A stretch of DNA of 64,000 nucleotides from Flagellimonas sp. S3867 (GTDB taxonomy: Bacteria > Bacteroidota > Bacteroidia > Flavobacteriales > Flavobacteriaceae): assembly GCF_014698935.1 (NCBI RefSeq), contig NZ_JACVMN010000002.1, forward strand, positions 620,001-684,000, read 5' to 3'. Below the pieces are notes generated by a model. That model ran no database searches, was not told where the DNA came from, and saw only the letters and a program-made list of their open reading frames with translations. Made by a program: the position numbers and the translations under genes. This document shows positions 43,878 through 52,884 of this stretch, piece by piece (position 1 is the stretch's first letter; each line of letters starts with the position of its first letter).

Positions 43878-44717
43878 TCACCTGATTGTTTCATTCAACT
43901 GGTTTCTATATACTGAATCAAGAGTGTTTTTTTTATCATCTTTCCAAGCTGTCCAACCATTCTCATTTGCTCCAGTACAAAAGCTAGCTGCGGTACTTGG
44001 ACTGTTGAATGTCTTATCCTGTTTGAGGATATAGAATCTCTCCGATTGTTCAGTAGATAAAACTATTTCTCTTGCCCTTTTCTCTTTCCAGTCAAATGAG
44101 TTCACGACATCAATAGCAAGTTTACTGCCCTTCAACACTGTAAATCCATTTTCGGTATAAATACCTTGGGCTTCTATTTTTCTTCTGTTACAGTAAAAGA
44201 TATGCTGATTCTTAACTTCTATTAAATCAAAAATTGAACAACCAGTAAATGAAGTAAGGATTCTGACATCTTCAAAAAACTCACTCATAGTATCTTTTTG
44301 GTGCTCCGGTAAATTGGGCTCTTTTGGGTTCTGTTTGTTTTCTTCCAAATTGAATTGTCCAGTTTCTTTTGCAGTTTTAATAGCCAAGAATTCTAAGTAT
44401 TGAACATCCGCCTTGGTCATAGCACCATCTTTTGAGATAAAAACAATGGCTCTTTGCCAAAAAGTTTTTTTGTAATCATGATTTTTTATACGTTCAACAA
44501 AATTTTCTGTCTCGCCCAAATAAGCCTTTTGTTCTGCTTCGTTATCTTCTCCAAGTAATATGTAAAATGCTGGGCTCTTTAACTCATCTCTTTTATTGAT
44601 TAGGGCTAGATTGGCTCTTGGGATAACCAATGCAGTACAGATTTTGTTACTGATAAAAATGGACTGAGAACCTTTCGGATTGCCGTCAATAAGGTAAGTG
44701 GTTATCGTTTTTCCCAT
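43878..44717 (-). CDS. GIY-YIG nuclease-family protein with DUF4357-like C terminus
   Basis: 279 residues. The N-terminal half (about 50-125) has AFYILLGEDNE...KAYLGETENFVERIKNHDYKK, which follows the GIY-YIG core order (YIL, YLG, then R/H and later a Glu in VQYLEFLAI), although the exact GIY and YIG words are changed. The C-terminal part (about 225-275; PSTAASFCTGANENGWTAWKD) is the DUF4357 module often seen next to restriction systems. It is coupled to the HEPN-like gene (1-bp gap). A role as an auxiliary nuclease or DNA-binding protein of the restriction operon is likely. Confidence 0.75.
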   Translation of the reverse strand: MGKTITTYLIDGNPKGSQSIFISNKICTALVIPRANLALINKRDELKSPAFYILLGEDNEAEQKAYLGETENFVERIKNHDYKKTFWQRAIVFISKDGAMTKADVQYLEFLAIKTAKETGQFNLEENKQNPKEPNLPEHQKDTMSEFFEDVRILTSFTGCSIFDLIEVKNQHIFYCNRRKIEAQGIYTENGFTVLKGSKLAIDVVNSFDWKEKRAREIVLSTEQSERFYILKQDKTFNSPSTAASFCTGANENGWTAWKDDKKNTLDSVYRNQLNETIR

Positions 44718-44718
44718 G

Positions 44719-45549
44719 CTATCTCATTTTTACGATTAACATTTTCATTATTAAATAGGTGTATTTATACACCTCCATTGTATCTCCTGATGGATCAAGC
44801 TCGCCATGAAATAAGGCATTTCGTAATCTGTATAAGATTTCGATTAATCCTTTTGTGATACTATCAGCCTTCCTTGAACTATCTTGATTTCTAACAAAAT
44901 CGAACGAACCACACTCATAGTAATTTCTTTCATCAAAGGATTGCCCTTCCAACTTTTCATGCGGTCTCCTAATTAGATTGATAGGTAATCTCGGGTTTAT
45001 CGAATGATAGTTTTGTTCTAATTGCTCTTGTTGCGCCGAGGTTAAACCATTCCATTGTCTATGGGATTTTATTTCCTCTATTGAATAACCACTGGCTTGA
45101 TCCAGAAAGTACTTGGATGTGCCATTTGAGTTTTCGACAACTACTCTTACTGTATTGTTGGAGTCATCTCTTTCAATAAAGTATCTGATGCCTCGGTGAT
45201 TTTCGTTGACCTGATTGTATCTGTTTGTTTCTATAACGATTTGTGAGAAACTAATCCGTTCTTCTCCATTTTCTATGGTGCAGTCTTGCAGTGCTTTACA
45301 TAAACTGGCCAAATAAGCTCTAAAGTTATCACTGTCATCTCCTGTACCTTCAATGTAATTTTCTATAGCATTTGAAAAGTCGTTTGACGAGCGCTTTATC
45401 TCATTTATGATTGCTCTTTCTGTACTAAATTGACGATTAGCCCCATACTTCTGTTGATACCATGAGTTAAAAGCTATCCAAGCTTTGATAAAGTATGTGT
45501 AGTAGTCTATGCCTGAGTCTTCAACCCACTTTTTAAAATGTTGGCTCAT
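44719..45549 (-). CDS. HEPN-like protein in the restriction operon
   Basis: 276 residues, mostly helical. Near the C terminus YRLRNALFHGEL (R243, H248) fits the R-x4-6-H active-site motif of HEPN ribonucleases. The N-terminal helix WIAFNSWYQQKYG is also typical of APEA/HEPN-like proteins. HEPN proteins in defence islands often cut RNA when the system is triggered. Its start overlaps the end of the specificity-subunit gene by 4 bp and its stop is next to the GIY-YIG start, so it is an integral operon member. Outside the motif no family is recognised, and the motif could also be structural. Confidence 0.62.
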   Translation of the reverse strand: MSQHFKKWVEDSGIDYYTYFIKAWIAFNSWYQQKYGANRQFSTERAIINEIKRSSNDFSNAIENYIEGTGDDSDNFRAYLASLCKALQDCTIENGEERISFSQIVIETNRYNQVNENHRGIRYFIERDDSNNTVRVVVENSNGTSKYFLDQASGYSIEEIKSHRQWNGLTSAQQEQLEQNYHSINPRLPINLIRRPHEKLEGQSFDERNYYECGSFDFVRNQDSSRKADSITKGLIEILYRLRNALFHGELDPSGDTMEVYKYTYLIMKMLIVKMR

Positions 45550-46997
45550 CCTTTTTCGGTGTTTAGTTTTACACCTAATTCCTCCAACTTATCATTAATG
45601 CAATTTATTGCGCTTTCTTCATTTTCCTCAATAGCTTTTTCTACACCTAATTTTGCTATTTCCAATAATTGCTCACATTGTTTTTTAAGGGCAAAACTCT
45701 GTTGAATATGTCCTTGGATTTCCAGTTGTTTTTTATCAGAAATAATGGGGACTATCACATCTTTTATTTCAGAAGGTTTCCAATGTTGTATAATAGACCC
45801 CCCTGCATCTCTTTCGGCTTGCATCTGAACTACAATACTATTAAGGGAGAGCGTCAGATAATCCGCATTTACTTTTGAAGACTTTACATTTAGATGCAAC
45901 AATGCACTAGAAGTGAATCCATCCAGTTTTTCTTCCAACTTGTAAGCAATGCCTACAGAACCATCTTTAGAGAATAAAATGGTATTTTTTTTAGGAACGA
46001 GTGAGTCATTTCCCTCAACAAAATTATCGGGCAAGTATTTCGCTGGTTTACTTAATCCAGATTTAGTAATATCTGAAACACGATAAAAAGGAATTCCACT
46101 GTCTCTGTAATAATCCGATCCAGGTTCAAATGATTTATTAACATCAACTAAATCGCCCAATAGTTCATAGTTATAATTTTGAGTAATATGATTGATAATC
46201 TCATCATACTTTTTTTGATAATATTCTGCATCTAATCTGCCCGTTTCTAAAAAACTTTCTTTTAGAGTCTTAATATTAGTTTGACCTTGGTTTACTATAT
46301 AATCTTGTAAGCATATTTCTTCCATCAAGATTTGTTCGGCCTGATTATATATATGAGATGCGGTCTCTCTCTTTTTAATTGATAGGGAAATTAAGCCCTC
46401 TATGACTCTGCCAATATCAAAACTAAAATCAGGTATTTTTAGTTCTTTAATTAATGACATATTGATATTGGGCTGGCCCGTAATAGTTTTTAACCTATTT
46501 ATTTGGTTTTGTCCGTGTTCAGAATTCAAAAAAGTGGAAACTATATAGGGGTTGTGTTCCGGATTTAGAGTTATTTTAGCGATGGCTTGATTAGAACTAC
46601 ATATCTCGTCTTTGTTATAAACAGCAACTCTACCTAGGTATTCTCCAGCCATTGTTATCAATACCTGTCCTTTTCTACAATGTGATTTATAAAGCATTTC
46701 ATGGCTTTCTTTATCGACATATTTGTGTATATCCCAATCAATATAATTATGTCTTATGTTTTCGGTCATCAGGAAAGGAATACCTGAATCTATGAAGTTT
46801 ATAAAATTTGTCAAGGAGTATGCCCCAAAATTCTGAACACTTTTTGAGATACACCCTATTTTCAAAGGGTTCTTTAATTCAATTAGTTTATCAGACTCTA
46901 AATATTCTTTTAAATAAGTATTAGAATCAATTCTAAAATCTACTATTGACTGTGTTTCGAAAAAGTCAATCTCTGAAATTTCTAGCCCTTCCAACAA
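45546..46997 (-). CDS. Specificity (S) subunit of a type I/BcgI-like restriction system
   Basis: 483 residues in two target-recognition halves (about 1-200 and 250-440), each ending in a conserved helix. Typical S-subunit words are GQVLITMAGEYLGRVAVY, YNKDEICSSNQAIAKI and ILFSKDGSVGIAYKLE. The two halves recognise the two parts of a split DNA site. It starts with TTG at 46,997 because no ATG is available in frame near the start. It follows the modification-cleavage subunit by 32 bp. Confidence 0.85.
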   Translation of the reverse strand: MLEGLEISEIDFFETQSIVDFRIDSNTYLKEYLESDKLIELKNPLKIGCISKSVQNFGAYSLTNFINFIDSGIPFLMTENIRHNYIDWDIHKYVDKESHEMLYKSHCRKGQVLITMAGEYLGRVAVYNKDEICSSNQAIAKITLNPEHNPYIVSTFLNSEHGQNQINRLKTITGQPNINMSLIKELKIPDFSFDIGRVIEGLISLSIKKRETASHIYNQAEQILMEEICLQDYIVNQGQTNIKTLKESFLETGRLDAEYYQKKYDEIINHITQNYNYELLGDLVDVNKSFEPGSDYYRDSGIPFYRVSDITKSGLSKPAKYLPDNFVEGNDSLVPKKNTILFSKDGSVGIAYKLEEKLDGFTSSALLHLNVKSSKVNADYLTLSLNSIVVQMQAERDAGGSIIQHWKPSEIKDVIVPIISDKKQLEIQGHIQQSFALKKQCEQLLEIAKLGVEKAIEENEESAINCINDKLEELGVKLNTEKG

Positions 46998-47029
46998 ATT
47001 CTTGTATCGAATTTTATTGAAAGGGCTCT

Positions 47030-49264
47030 CTAAAAAAAATCGAGATGCGGGTCTTTTTTGGAAAATTCCATGAAAGCTTCAGCTATTCCATCACTTGTTT
47101 CCCCTTCATCTATTACAAGGTCTTCGGATAGCATGGTTCCCTTTTTGATGATTTCGCCCGTTGAGGTTTCATAGTCCACCTGCATTTTAAACCCTTTTTC
47201 TATGACAAACTTTCCATGATTGTACAAATCATGGGCAACAATGTAGTGATACCACCTATCTTGCCGTGCCTCTTTTGGGTCAGTTGTGGTTTCTTTTTCA
47301 ATGGCATAGTAGAGTTTTTCTCCGCTATTGTCTTTTCCTTTGACCAGTTGCGTGGCAAAAAATATAGGGTAATCTTCTTGTTTTGGGCATAACACTCCTA
47401 CTTCAGGATTATCATTCCATTTTTGTAGGAAGAGTACCGACGTTTTTGTTCCAGTATGAGGTTTGAAAGTATTACCATGTAATCCAACAACAGCTAGAAT
47501 TCTGCAATGCTTGGCTATGTATTCTCTTAACCTTTTGTCACTGGAGTTATTAAAACGACCCTGGGGTAATACTACAGCCATTCTTCCCCCAGGTTTTAAA
47601 AAATCTAGGTTCCGTTCAATAAATAAGATATCTCGACTGATTTTCTCCTGAACCTTTACACGTTCAAAATCATCATCCAATTTATGCCCTAAATCATACT
47701 GGTTGATAACACGATTATCCTTTATTTCCCCTGCAAATGGTGGGTTGGCCATGACAATATCAAACCGAAATTCTTTGTAATTAGCCTTTCCTTTAGATTC
47801 TTTTTTATCAGTACGTAAAGCTTCTAACCGCTCAAAACCTTTGTCGTATGTTCTAGTCCAAGATTTCTCTTTTTTCAGTTCATTCCATCGGTCATAATCT
47901 AAGGTATTCATGTGTAACACATTAGTTTCACCATCTCCCGCGATTAGATTTAAAGTTCTTCCAACCCGTACTGCTTTTTTGTCAAAATCCATCGCAAAGA
48001 CCTTATCCCGTACATATGCCTTTTGTTCATCAGTTTTTTCCTCAGCTGTAAAAAGATGGTTTTCGTTAGGGTTTAATTTTCGCCAAACATGGAAAATGGT
48101 ATGTACTGTAAATCCGCAACTACCAGCAGCTGTGTCTATCATAGTTTCATGTGGTTGCGGATTTAACATTTTCACACACATATCTATGACATACCTCGGG
48201 GTGAAATATTGTCCTTTATTTCCTTTGTTGTTCTTGTTCACCAAATATTCAAAGGCTTCATCTACAACCTCTAAATTTGAATTGAATAGTTTGATATTTT
48301 GTAAATAGGAAACTACAATAGAGGTGTGAGATCTTGATAGCTCAATGCTGGTACCTTCTTGAAAAATATCACGCCATTCCTTTTGAGTTTCTTTGAAGAG
48401 TCCATCTATTCGGTCGTATACTTCAGATTCTGTGCCAGAGGCTCTAAAATCAAGTAAGCTTAGTTTCTCTTTAAGCTTTTCGTAGTGCTGTTTATACTCA
48501 TCTTTCTTTAAGTCATAAATATTATCAATACCAACTGCATCAAGGTAAGTTTCAATTTTGCCTAGGTCCTTTTGATGCTTTTTCTCATCCCATAGTTTAG
48601 TGAATATCAGCTTAAAAGGTTCTTCAAACGCATCCACTCCTGCATTAGCCAAAACCTCATCTTCGAGTTCTTGGATGATTTGTTTTAAAGATTTCTTTTG
48701 TAGTTTGTCTTCAAGAATTAAGTCCAAATAAGTGAACCTGTTTTGAGTATCTAGAAAATCTGATAAGGATTCAGCAGACTTCGGTATGTCGATTAAGTTA
48801 GTAAAGTAGTTAGGATCTTTTCTATGGTAATACTCAATTTGCTCCCCGTTTGTCCATACTCCCAAAGGAGCTCCCGTACCATTGCAGTAGGAACGCAACT
48901 GTTCCTTCCCATCAGTAAATTTTGGCTTTTTTAATTCGACTATTATGTACGGAGAATCATATTCCTTATCTATAATTACAATATCTGCCCGTTTAGTCTG
49001 TCTTCCAAAATTCACTGGATATTCAACCTGAATACTGCTTCTGCCATAATTATATTCAGTTAACAACTTGTCCAAAAAAAGCTGTCGTATTACCTCTTCA
49101 GGTTTGAGCTGAATATCTTTGTTTCTTTTAAGACACTTAACAAATGGAGTATCTTTCCCTCTCGAAACTCTTACTTCAATTTTTGCATTTAGCCTATCTA
49201 CAGCTTCATCATTAAAAATTTCTTCAGAATATTTCGAGCCTTTGAGAATATCATTTATGGTCAT
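47030..49264 (-). CDS. Fused restriction-modification subunit: PD-(D/E)xK nuclease plus N6-adenine methyltransferase (BcgI-like)
   Basis: About 744 residues from ATG 49,264. An N-terminal nuclease domain resembles the HsdR N-terminal domain: Asp94 in RADIVIID and the ExK pair E110/K112 in YIIVELKKPK. A helical connector (about 175-330) leads to an HsdM-type methyltransferase with GQYFTPRYVIDMC, motif I DTAAGSCGF (377-385) and motif IV NPPF (507-510). There is no separate HsdR helicase gene, so cutting and methylation sit in one chain served by the downstream S subunit, as in BcgI (type IIB/IIG). First gene of the operon; the ORF could extend to TTG 49,285. Confidence 0.85.
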   Translation of the reverse strand: MTINDILKGSKYSEEIFNDEAVDRLNAKIEVRVSRGKDTPFVKCLKRNKDIQLKPEEVIRQLFLDKLLTEYNYGRSSIQVEYPVNFGRQTKRADIVIIDKEYDSPYIIVELKKPKFTDGKEQLRSYCNGTGAPLGVWTNGEQIEYYHRKDPNYFTNLIDIPKSAESLSDFLDTQNRFTYLDLILEDKLQKKSLKQIIQELEDEVLANAGVDAFEEPFKLIFTKLWDEKKHQKDLGKIETYLDAVGIDNIYDLKKDEYKQHYEKLKEKLSLLDFRASGTESEVYDRIDGLFKETQKEWRDIFQEGTSIELSRSHTSIVVSYLQNIKLFNSNLEVVDEAFEYLVNKNNKGNKGQYFTPRYVIDMCVKMLNPQPHETMIDTAAGSCGFTVHTIFHVWRKLNPNENHLFTAEEKTDEQKAYVRDKVFAMDFDKKAVRVGRTLNLIAGDGETNVLHMNTLDYDRWNELKKEKSWTRTYDKGFERLEALRTDKKESKGKANYKEFRFDIVMANPPFAGEIKDNRVINQYDLGHKLDDDFERVKVQEKISRDILFIERNLDFLKPGGRMAVVLPQGRFNNSSDKRLREYIAKHCRILAVVGLHGNTFKPHTGTKTSVLFLQKWNDNPEVGVLCPKQEDYPIFFATQLVKGKDNSGEKLYYAIEKETTTDPKEARQDRWYHYIVAHDLYNHGKFVIEKGFKMQVDYETSTGEIIKKGTMLSEDLVIDEGETSDGIAEAFMEFSKKDPHLDFF

Positions 49265-49340
49265 TGATCGGTATAGTTTGTACAAGTAGGAAAATTACGA
49301 TATTCCGTTCTGATCGCCAAGAATGTGTCAAGTATAAAAA

Positions 49341-49356
49341 AGCCCTTGCAAAGGGC
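49341..49356 (-). terminator. Terminator of the outer-membrane protein gene
   Basis: GCCCTT-GCAA-AGGGC stem with a T-run on the minus-strand side (AAAAAA at 49,335-49,340 on the plus strand). It separates the 49,483 gene from the restriction operon. Confidence 0.8.
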
Positions 49357-49482
49357 CTTACAAATTTAGTTCAATAGTTGTATAAAGAAATTGACAACTC
49401 TCACCGCTAAAGAGATTTAGAATTGCCAACTTATTTCCTTCAAACTAACAGAGAGAAGCTGATTATAACCAATTTTCGTAAA

Positions 49483-50532
49483 CTATCTAGCAATCGGTGT
49501 ATGTTTGAACAGTTTCTTGCTTGTTATATTACCCCCGAAAAATAATATAGGTCCTGACCACTCTCCATCTTTTTGAATCCAATCTAAGCCAATATGAAAG
49601 CTGCTTGCAAAAAGATCTTGAAAGCTGTCTCGGTTCATACCAATGTCAGCAAAAGAAAGGGATACCCCTGGATTAAGAACCTTGCGGTCACCAAAGGTAA
49701 CATGGCAGAAAGGTACTATGGCCGTCTTTCCCAAAAAAAGCTCAATACTGCTCGGTTTGTCCTTTCGTTGCTTATAGAAAAACCAAGGAAGTGAAGCACT
49801 AGCGTAAAAATTGTTTTGGTACTCATGTCTGCCAATCTTACCATCCTCATGAGAGAGCTGCGCAATTAAAGCATCAGTAAAGGCTAACGGGAGGTCTTGG
49901 AAACCATTCAAATCATCGGCGTTGGTATCGCGACGGTACCCTCCAGTAAAGCCCACAGAGGCTCCTTTTGCTTTCCAACGAGGATATAATTCCAGATGGC
50001 CATCTATGGAAATGGTACTCGCATACTTGGCGTTCTTTGACATGCTTATTGTATCGTAGAACACTGACCTGTTTTCATAGGTGTACTTCATTGCCAAACC
50101 AAATGAATAAGCCGTTTTTCGTTGTGCATAACGATTAATTTTATCGGTTCCTTTGATAATTCCAGCTGACAAGAACCATTTATTGTTTGGGGATTCCTTA
50201 AAAATACCTGTTTTAGAACTCAATCCTCCTTTAAATATCAATCCTGAAGACGTAGAAACCGTAGAGTCCGCTTTTCCCTTAATACTAATTCCGTTCCTTT
50301 TCGTGTCAACTCCATAATATCTTATGGAGGACCAATTGTCGTTCCAAAACAAGGAGTTCAACTTGGCTGATATTCCAAGTTCGAATGATTGAGATTTTTC
50401 GGATCCAGTTGCCTTTACATTGACCTGTTCCGCTCGATCGGTAAAGAAAAGAGTGTTACCTGAACTGTTCTGAATTTGGGCGGTACATATCTGTATCAAG
50501 AATGTGCATAAAAAAGGTAGCTTTTTCATCAT
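49483..50532 (-). CDS. Predicted outer-membrane beta-barrel protein, unknown function
   Basis: 349 residues with a signal peptide (LPFLCTFLIQICTAQ). Alternating hydrophobic strands with aromatic ends run through the whole chain (SFELGISAKLNSLFW, YSFGLAMKYTYEN, ASVGFTGGYRRD, ASASLPWFFYKQRK, FHIGLDWIQKDGEW), the pattern of a 10-14-stranded barrel. No specific family is recognised. It is monocistronic with its own terminator. It could be a phage-receptor-like or surface-exclusion protein of the ICE, but nothing in the sequence proves it. Confidence 0.65.
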   Translation of the reverse strand: MMKKLPFLCTFLIQICTAQIQNSSGNTLFFTDRAEQVNVKATGSEKSQSFELGISAKLNSLFWNDNWSSIRYYGVDTKRNGISIKGKADSTVSTSSGLIFKGGLSSKTGIFKESPNNKWFLSAGIIKGTDKINRYAQRKTAYSFGLAMKYTYENRSVFYDTISMSKNAKYASTISIDGHLELYPRWKAKGASVGFTGGYRRDTNADDLNGFQDLPLAFTDALIAQLSHEDGKIGRHEYQNNFYASASLPWFFYKQRKDKPSSIELFLGKTAIVPFCHVTFGDRKVLNPGVSLSFADIGMNRDSFQDLFASSFHIGLDWIQKDGEWSGPILFFGGNITSKKLFKHTPIAR

Positions 50533-50717
50533 GGTGCTTGGTTTAACGTTTAGGAATGTTTGTTAGTTATTTGAGGGAAACTTTGCAATTGTCAATGTAA
50601 AACAATTTCGTAAGAATAACATTACATTTGTGTTAAGGTATTTAATGATAAAGAATCTTTCTAGAGATCAGTCGAATAATTACTAACTTGTTTTCAATCC
50701 AAAAGTTCTAACAAACG

Positions 50718-51026
50718 ATGAGCAGAGTAAATATCCCTGCTGATTATCCGAAAGGTTGTGCGGATGATTTGATAAAAAAGGTTGTAGAAGAATGTCAAAG
50801 TAAAATTTCAAGGGTAAACTATGCCTCAAATGTTGTTTTGGGAACCACTTATTATACACAAGTAGCTGAACAGGGTAATGCAGAGTTAAATCGCAGACTC
50901 AATGAAAAATTAATTGCTAATCTAGAAAAATCATCCAAGAGGCAAAGGGAATTGACCTGGTCTATTATAATTATTGGAGGCTTGAATCTAATATTGGTCA
51001 TATTGAAAACAGTCAACATTATTTGA
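50718..51026 (+). CDS. Small protein with C-terminal membrane anchor (partner of the PD-(D/E)xK protein)
   Basis: 102 residues. A soluble, helical N-terminal part (about 1-75) is followed by one membrane helix (about 80-100, WSIIIIGGLNLILVIL). It begins the plus-strand pair that ends with the nuclease-like gene 9 bp later. No family recognised. A tail-anchored helper next to a nuclease is the arrangement of several two-gene defence pairs. Confidence 0.62.
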   Translation: MSRVNIPADYPKGCADDLIKKVVEECQSKISRVNYASNVVLGTTYYTQVAEQGNAELNRRLNEKLIANLEKSSKRQRELTWSIIIIGGLNLILVILKTVNII

Positions 51027-51035
51027 GGATAAACC

Positions 51036-51542
51036 ATGGAAGGCAAAATCGGCCTGTCCGAAAAGGATAGAAATTTTAGATATGGAATGATCAAGGGAAG
51101 AATTGCAGAAACTCTGGTTGAAGAGCTCTTTCTAAGTATGGGATTTAACGTTTTCAGATATGGGATGGAAAATACAATTCCAGGGGTAATGGATTTACTA
51201 AAAGGAGTAAGGTCTGATGTAGCTCATGAAATTCGAAGAATGCCAGATTTTGTAATTCAAGACAATAATACAAGGAACGTTTATTTTGTTGAAGTAAAGT
51301 TTAGGGCGAATGGAAATTTTAAGAGATCGGATTTGCCAAAAAATTATCCCTATCACAATGCATTAATCATTCATCTTAGTAAAAAACATATTAAATGTAT
51401 CTCGTTCGAAGAACTTGAAAAAGGGGAAGAAATTACTCCTACATCAAAAAACTATTTGGGAAACAGGCCTGAATTCACATTCGATAAAGAAATAATAAAG
51501 GATTTTTGTGGTTTTGCTTTGAAGTTTTTCAAAGAGGTTTGA
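51036..51542 (+). CDS. PD-(D/E)xK nuclease-fold protein
   Basis: 168 residues. The motif order fits the restriction-endonuclease fold: a helix with Glu25 (IKGRIAETLVEELFLSMG), a PDF strand with Asp71 (MPDFVIQD) and E86-x-K88 in VYFVEVKFRAN. All catalytic positions are present, so an active DNase is plausible. A glycine-rich VMDLLKGVRS stretch precedes the core. It ends a two-gene unit with the membrane-anchored peptide. No methyltransferase accompanies it, so it is not a classical restriction enzyme. The AT-rich sequence agrees with the surrounding cargo. Confidence 0.68.
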   Translation: MEGKIGLSEKDRNFRYGMIKGRIAETLVEELFLSMGFNVFRYGMENTIPGVMDLLKGVRSDVAHEIRRMPDFVIQDNNTRNVYFVEVKFRANGNFKRSDLPKNYPYHNALIIHLSKKHIKCISFEELEKGEEITPTSKNYLGNRPEFTFDKEIIKDFCGFALKFFKEV

Positions 51543-51647
51543 TTATTTAAAGTTTAATAAAACGATAGTTTTCCTTTTAGCCAAGACCAATGGGAATTTG
51601 CTAAGCACATATTGGCTGGATTTTGGAAAAGTTGAATGCCTTTCTTA

Positions 51648-51785
51648 TCAAGGAAGAGGCTGCCTAAAAATATCTATTCTACCTGTAGACGGTTCAGTAT
51701 TTCCACCACAGATGCGGTTTAACTGTTCATGAGGAATTACGTTGTTATCCTCCAACTTCAGTTGTTCTAAACTTAATTTCTTCAT
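51648..51785 (-). CDS. Orphan GG-leader precursor peptide (TIGR04149-like)
   Basis: 45 residues. The leader MKKLSLEQLKLEDNNVIPHE...QLNRICGG is the common Bacteroidota natural-product leader (MKKLSLEKLKL...LSREQLKK..GG). The 17-residue core is NTEPSTGRIDIFRQPLP. No export or modification gene is adjacent; the exporters at 7.5 and 17.3 kb of the same element might process it. It is isolated between the nuclease pair and short hypothetical genes. Too short for standard gene finding; the leader makes it convincing. Confidence 0.65.
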   Translation of the reverse strand: MKKLSLEQLKLEDNNVIPHEQLNRICGGNTEPSTGRIDIFRQPLP

Positions 51786-51931
51786 TTAATAAATTAAAAA
51801 AGGTTAATAAATATGTCTATTGTAGCAATTTATAACAAAATTCCATACAAACTGCTTATCATTATGTAGAAATGGAGCTTTTGGCTTAACTTAATCACTA
51901 AATTTAAATTGAGCCATATATAGCCTATAGA

Positions 51932-52165
51932 GTGAATTTAATACAACCTCAAAACATAGTGCCCATTATTCTTGCAGTCGAGATTGCTTCTACTGAGGAT
52001 TTCAAACAATTATTATGGTCAAACTATTTGAAATATAGTAATGGCATGGAAATGAAAGAGTATGCAAGACTAGAAAGGAGGTTACTCTCAATAGGGGGTT
52101 ATGGTGTTGAGGAGTTTTACCTAAAAGTCAATTCCTATATTGGGTTTCTGGATAGAATAATATAA
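51932..52165 (+). CDS. Short hypothetical protein
   Basis: 77 residues from a GTG start. Helical, with a YLKYSNGMEMKEYARLERRL middle. No signal peptide or recognised domain. It faces the minus-strand 52,166-52,423 frame end to end. Either may be a relic; coding status uncertain. Confidence 0.4.
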   Translation: MNLIQPQNIVPIILAVEIASTEDFKQLLWSNYLKYSNGMEMKEYARLERRLLSIGGYGVEEFYLKVNSYIGFLDRII

Positions 52166-52423
52166 TCATCTTTTTCTAACCTCCTTACCAACCTTGTAAC
52201 AAAGGTTTAAATGAAGCTGGGTGAATGTTTCCAAATCGATTTCTATAACATTGGCCCATTCTTCAAGTCCCGGCAAATTTTCAAACTTATTATCAAACAC
52301 TTTGTAGACCATAAAGTCAGAGCTATTCGACTTCATTAAGGTTTCTAACGAGGCCATGAACAATTCGTCCGTCTCTTTTGTCAAGCAAAGCACATATTTT
52401 AAATTAACATGTATTGATGCCAC
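52166..52423 (-). CDS. Short hypothetical protein
   Basis: 85 residues from GTG 52,423. A strand-helix-strand pattern (IHVNLKYVLCLTK, DELFMASLETLMK, FMVYKVFDN) looks like a small alpha/beta domain. No family recognised. It is next to the XRE gene but read the other way. Coding status is moderately likely only. Confidence 0.4.
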   Translation of the reverse strand: MASIHVNLKYVLCLTKETDELFMASLETLMKSNSSDFMVYKVFDNKFENLPGLEEWANVIEIDLETFTQLHLNLCYKVGKEVRKR

Positions 52424-52551
52424 TATTGCAATTTGATTATCACCATTGACTATTATAATCTAAAAGACTGTAATACAGAAACAAAGATAACAAAAATGTC
52501 ACGCTATATATGACGTAATATGTGTCCGGCGTTTTCCGCAACTTTCCGCCC

Positions 52552-52782
52552 ATGCAAAAAGCCAATTATATAAAAGAAAGGAAAGCCATTGCTGACCGCA
52601 TTAAGGAGCTAAGGATTAGAAGCGGATATACAAGTTATGAAGCTTTCGCGGTGGAGAACGGGCTTCCACGAAAAAACTATTGGCGTATAGAGAAAGGTGA
52701 AAATTTTACCATTAATTCCTTGATAAGGATTCTCAAAATCCATGGAATAACCTTAGAAGAGTTCTTCAAAGGAATCAAATAA
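52552..52782 (+). CDS. XRE-family helix-turn-helix regulator
   Basis: 76 residues from ATG 52,552, preferred over ATG 52,522 because the HTH starts close behind it. IADRIKELRIRSGYTSYEAFAVENGLPRKNYWRIEKG is a full HTH_XRE core (residues about 9-45), and the tail ends ITLEEFFKGIK as in many small Bacteroidota repressors. It is the last gene before the right end of the ICE, a common place for a regulator of element stability. Confidence 0.8.
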   Translation: MQKANYIKERKAIADRIKELRIRSGYTSYEAFAVENGLPRKNYWRIEKGENFTINSLIRILKIHGITLEEFFKGIK

Positions 52783-52884
52783 ATTCTTCTTCCTTCTTCT
52801 AAGTCTTAGCTCCCAAATGGCTAGTATCAAATAAAATTTGAAATCATTTAAAACCAAAAAAGTTCAGGAGCCGATCAATCCAAT

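Noticed and set aside
47030..49264. Classical type I restriction system
   Set aside because: No HsdR helicase gene is present and the methylase carries its own nuclease domain, so a BcgI-like class fits better.
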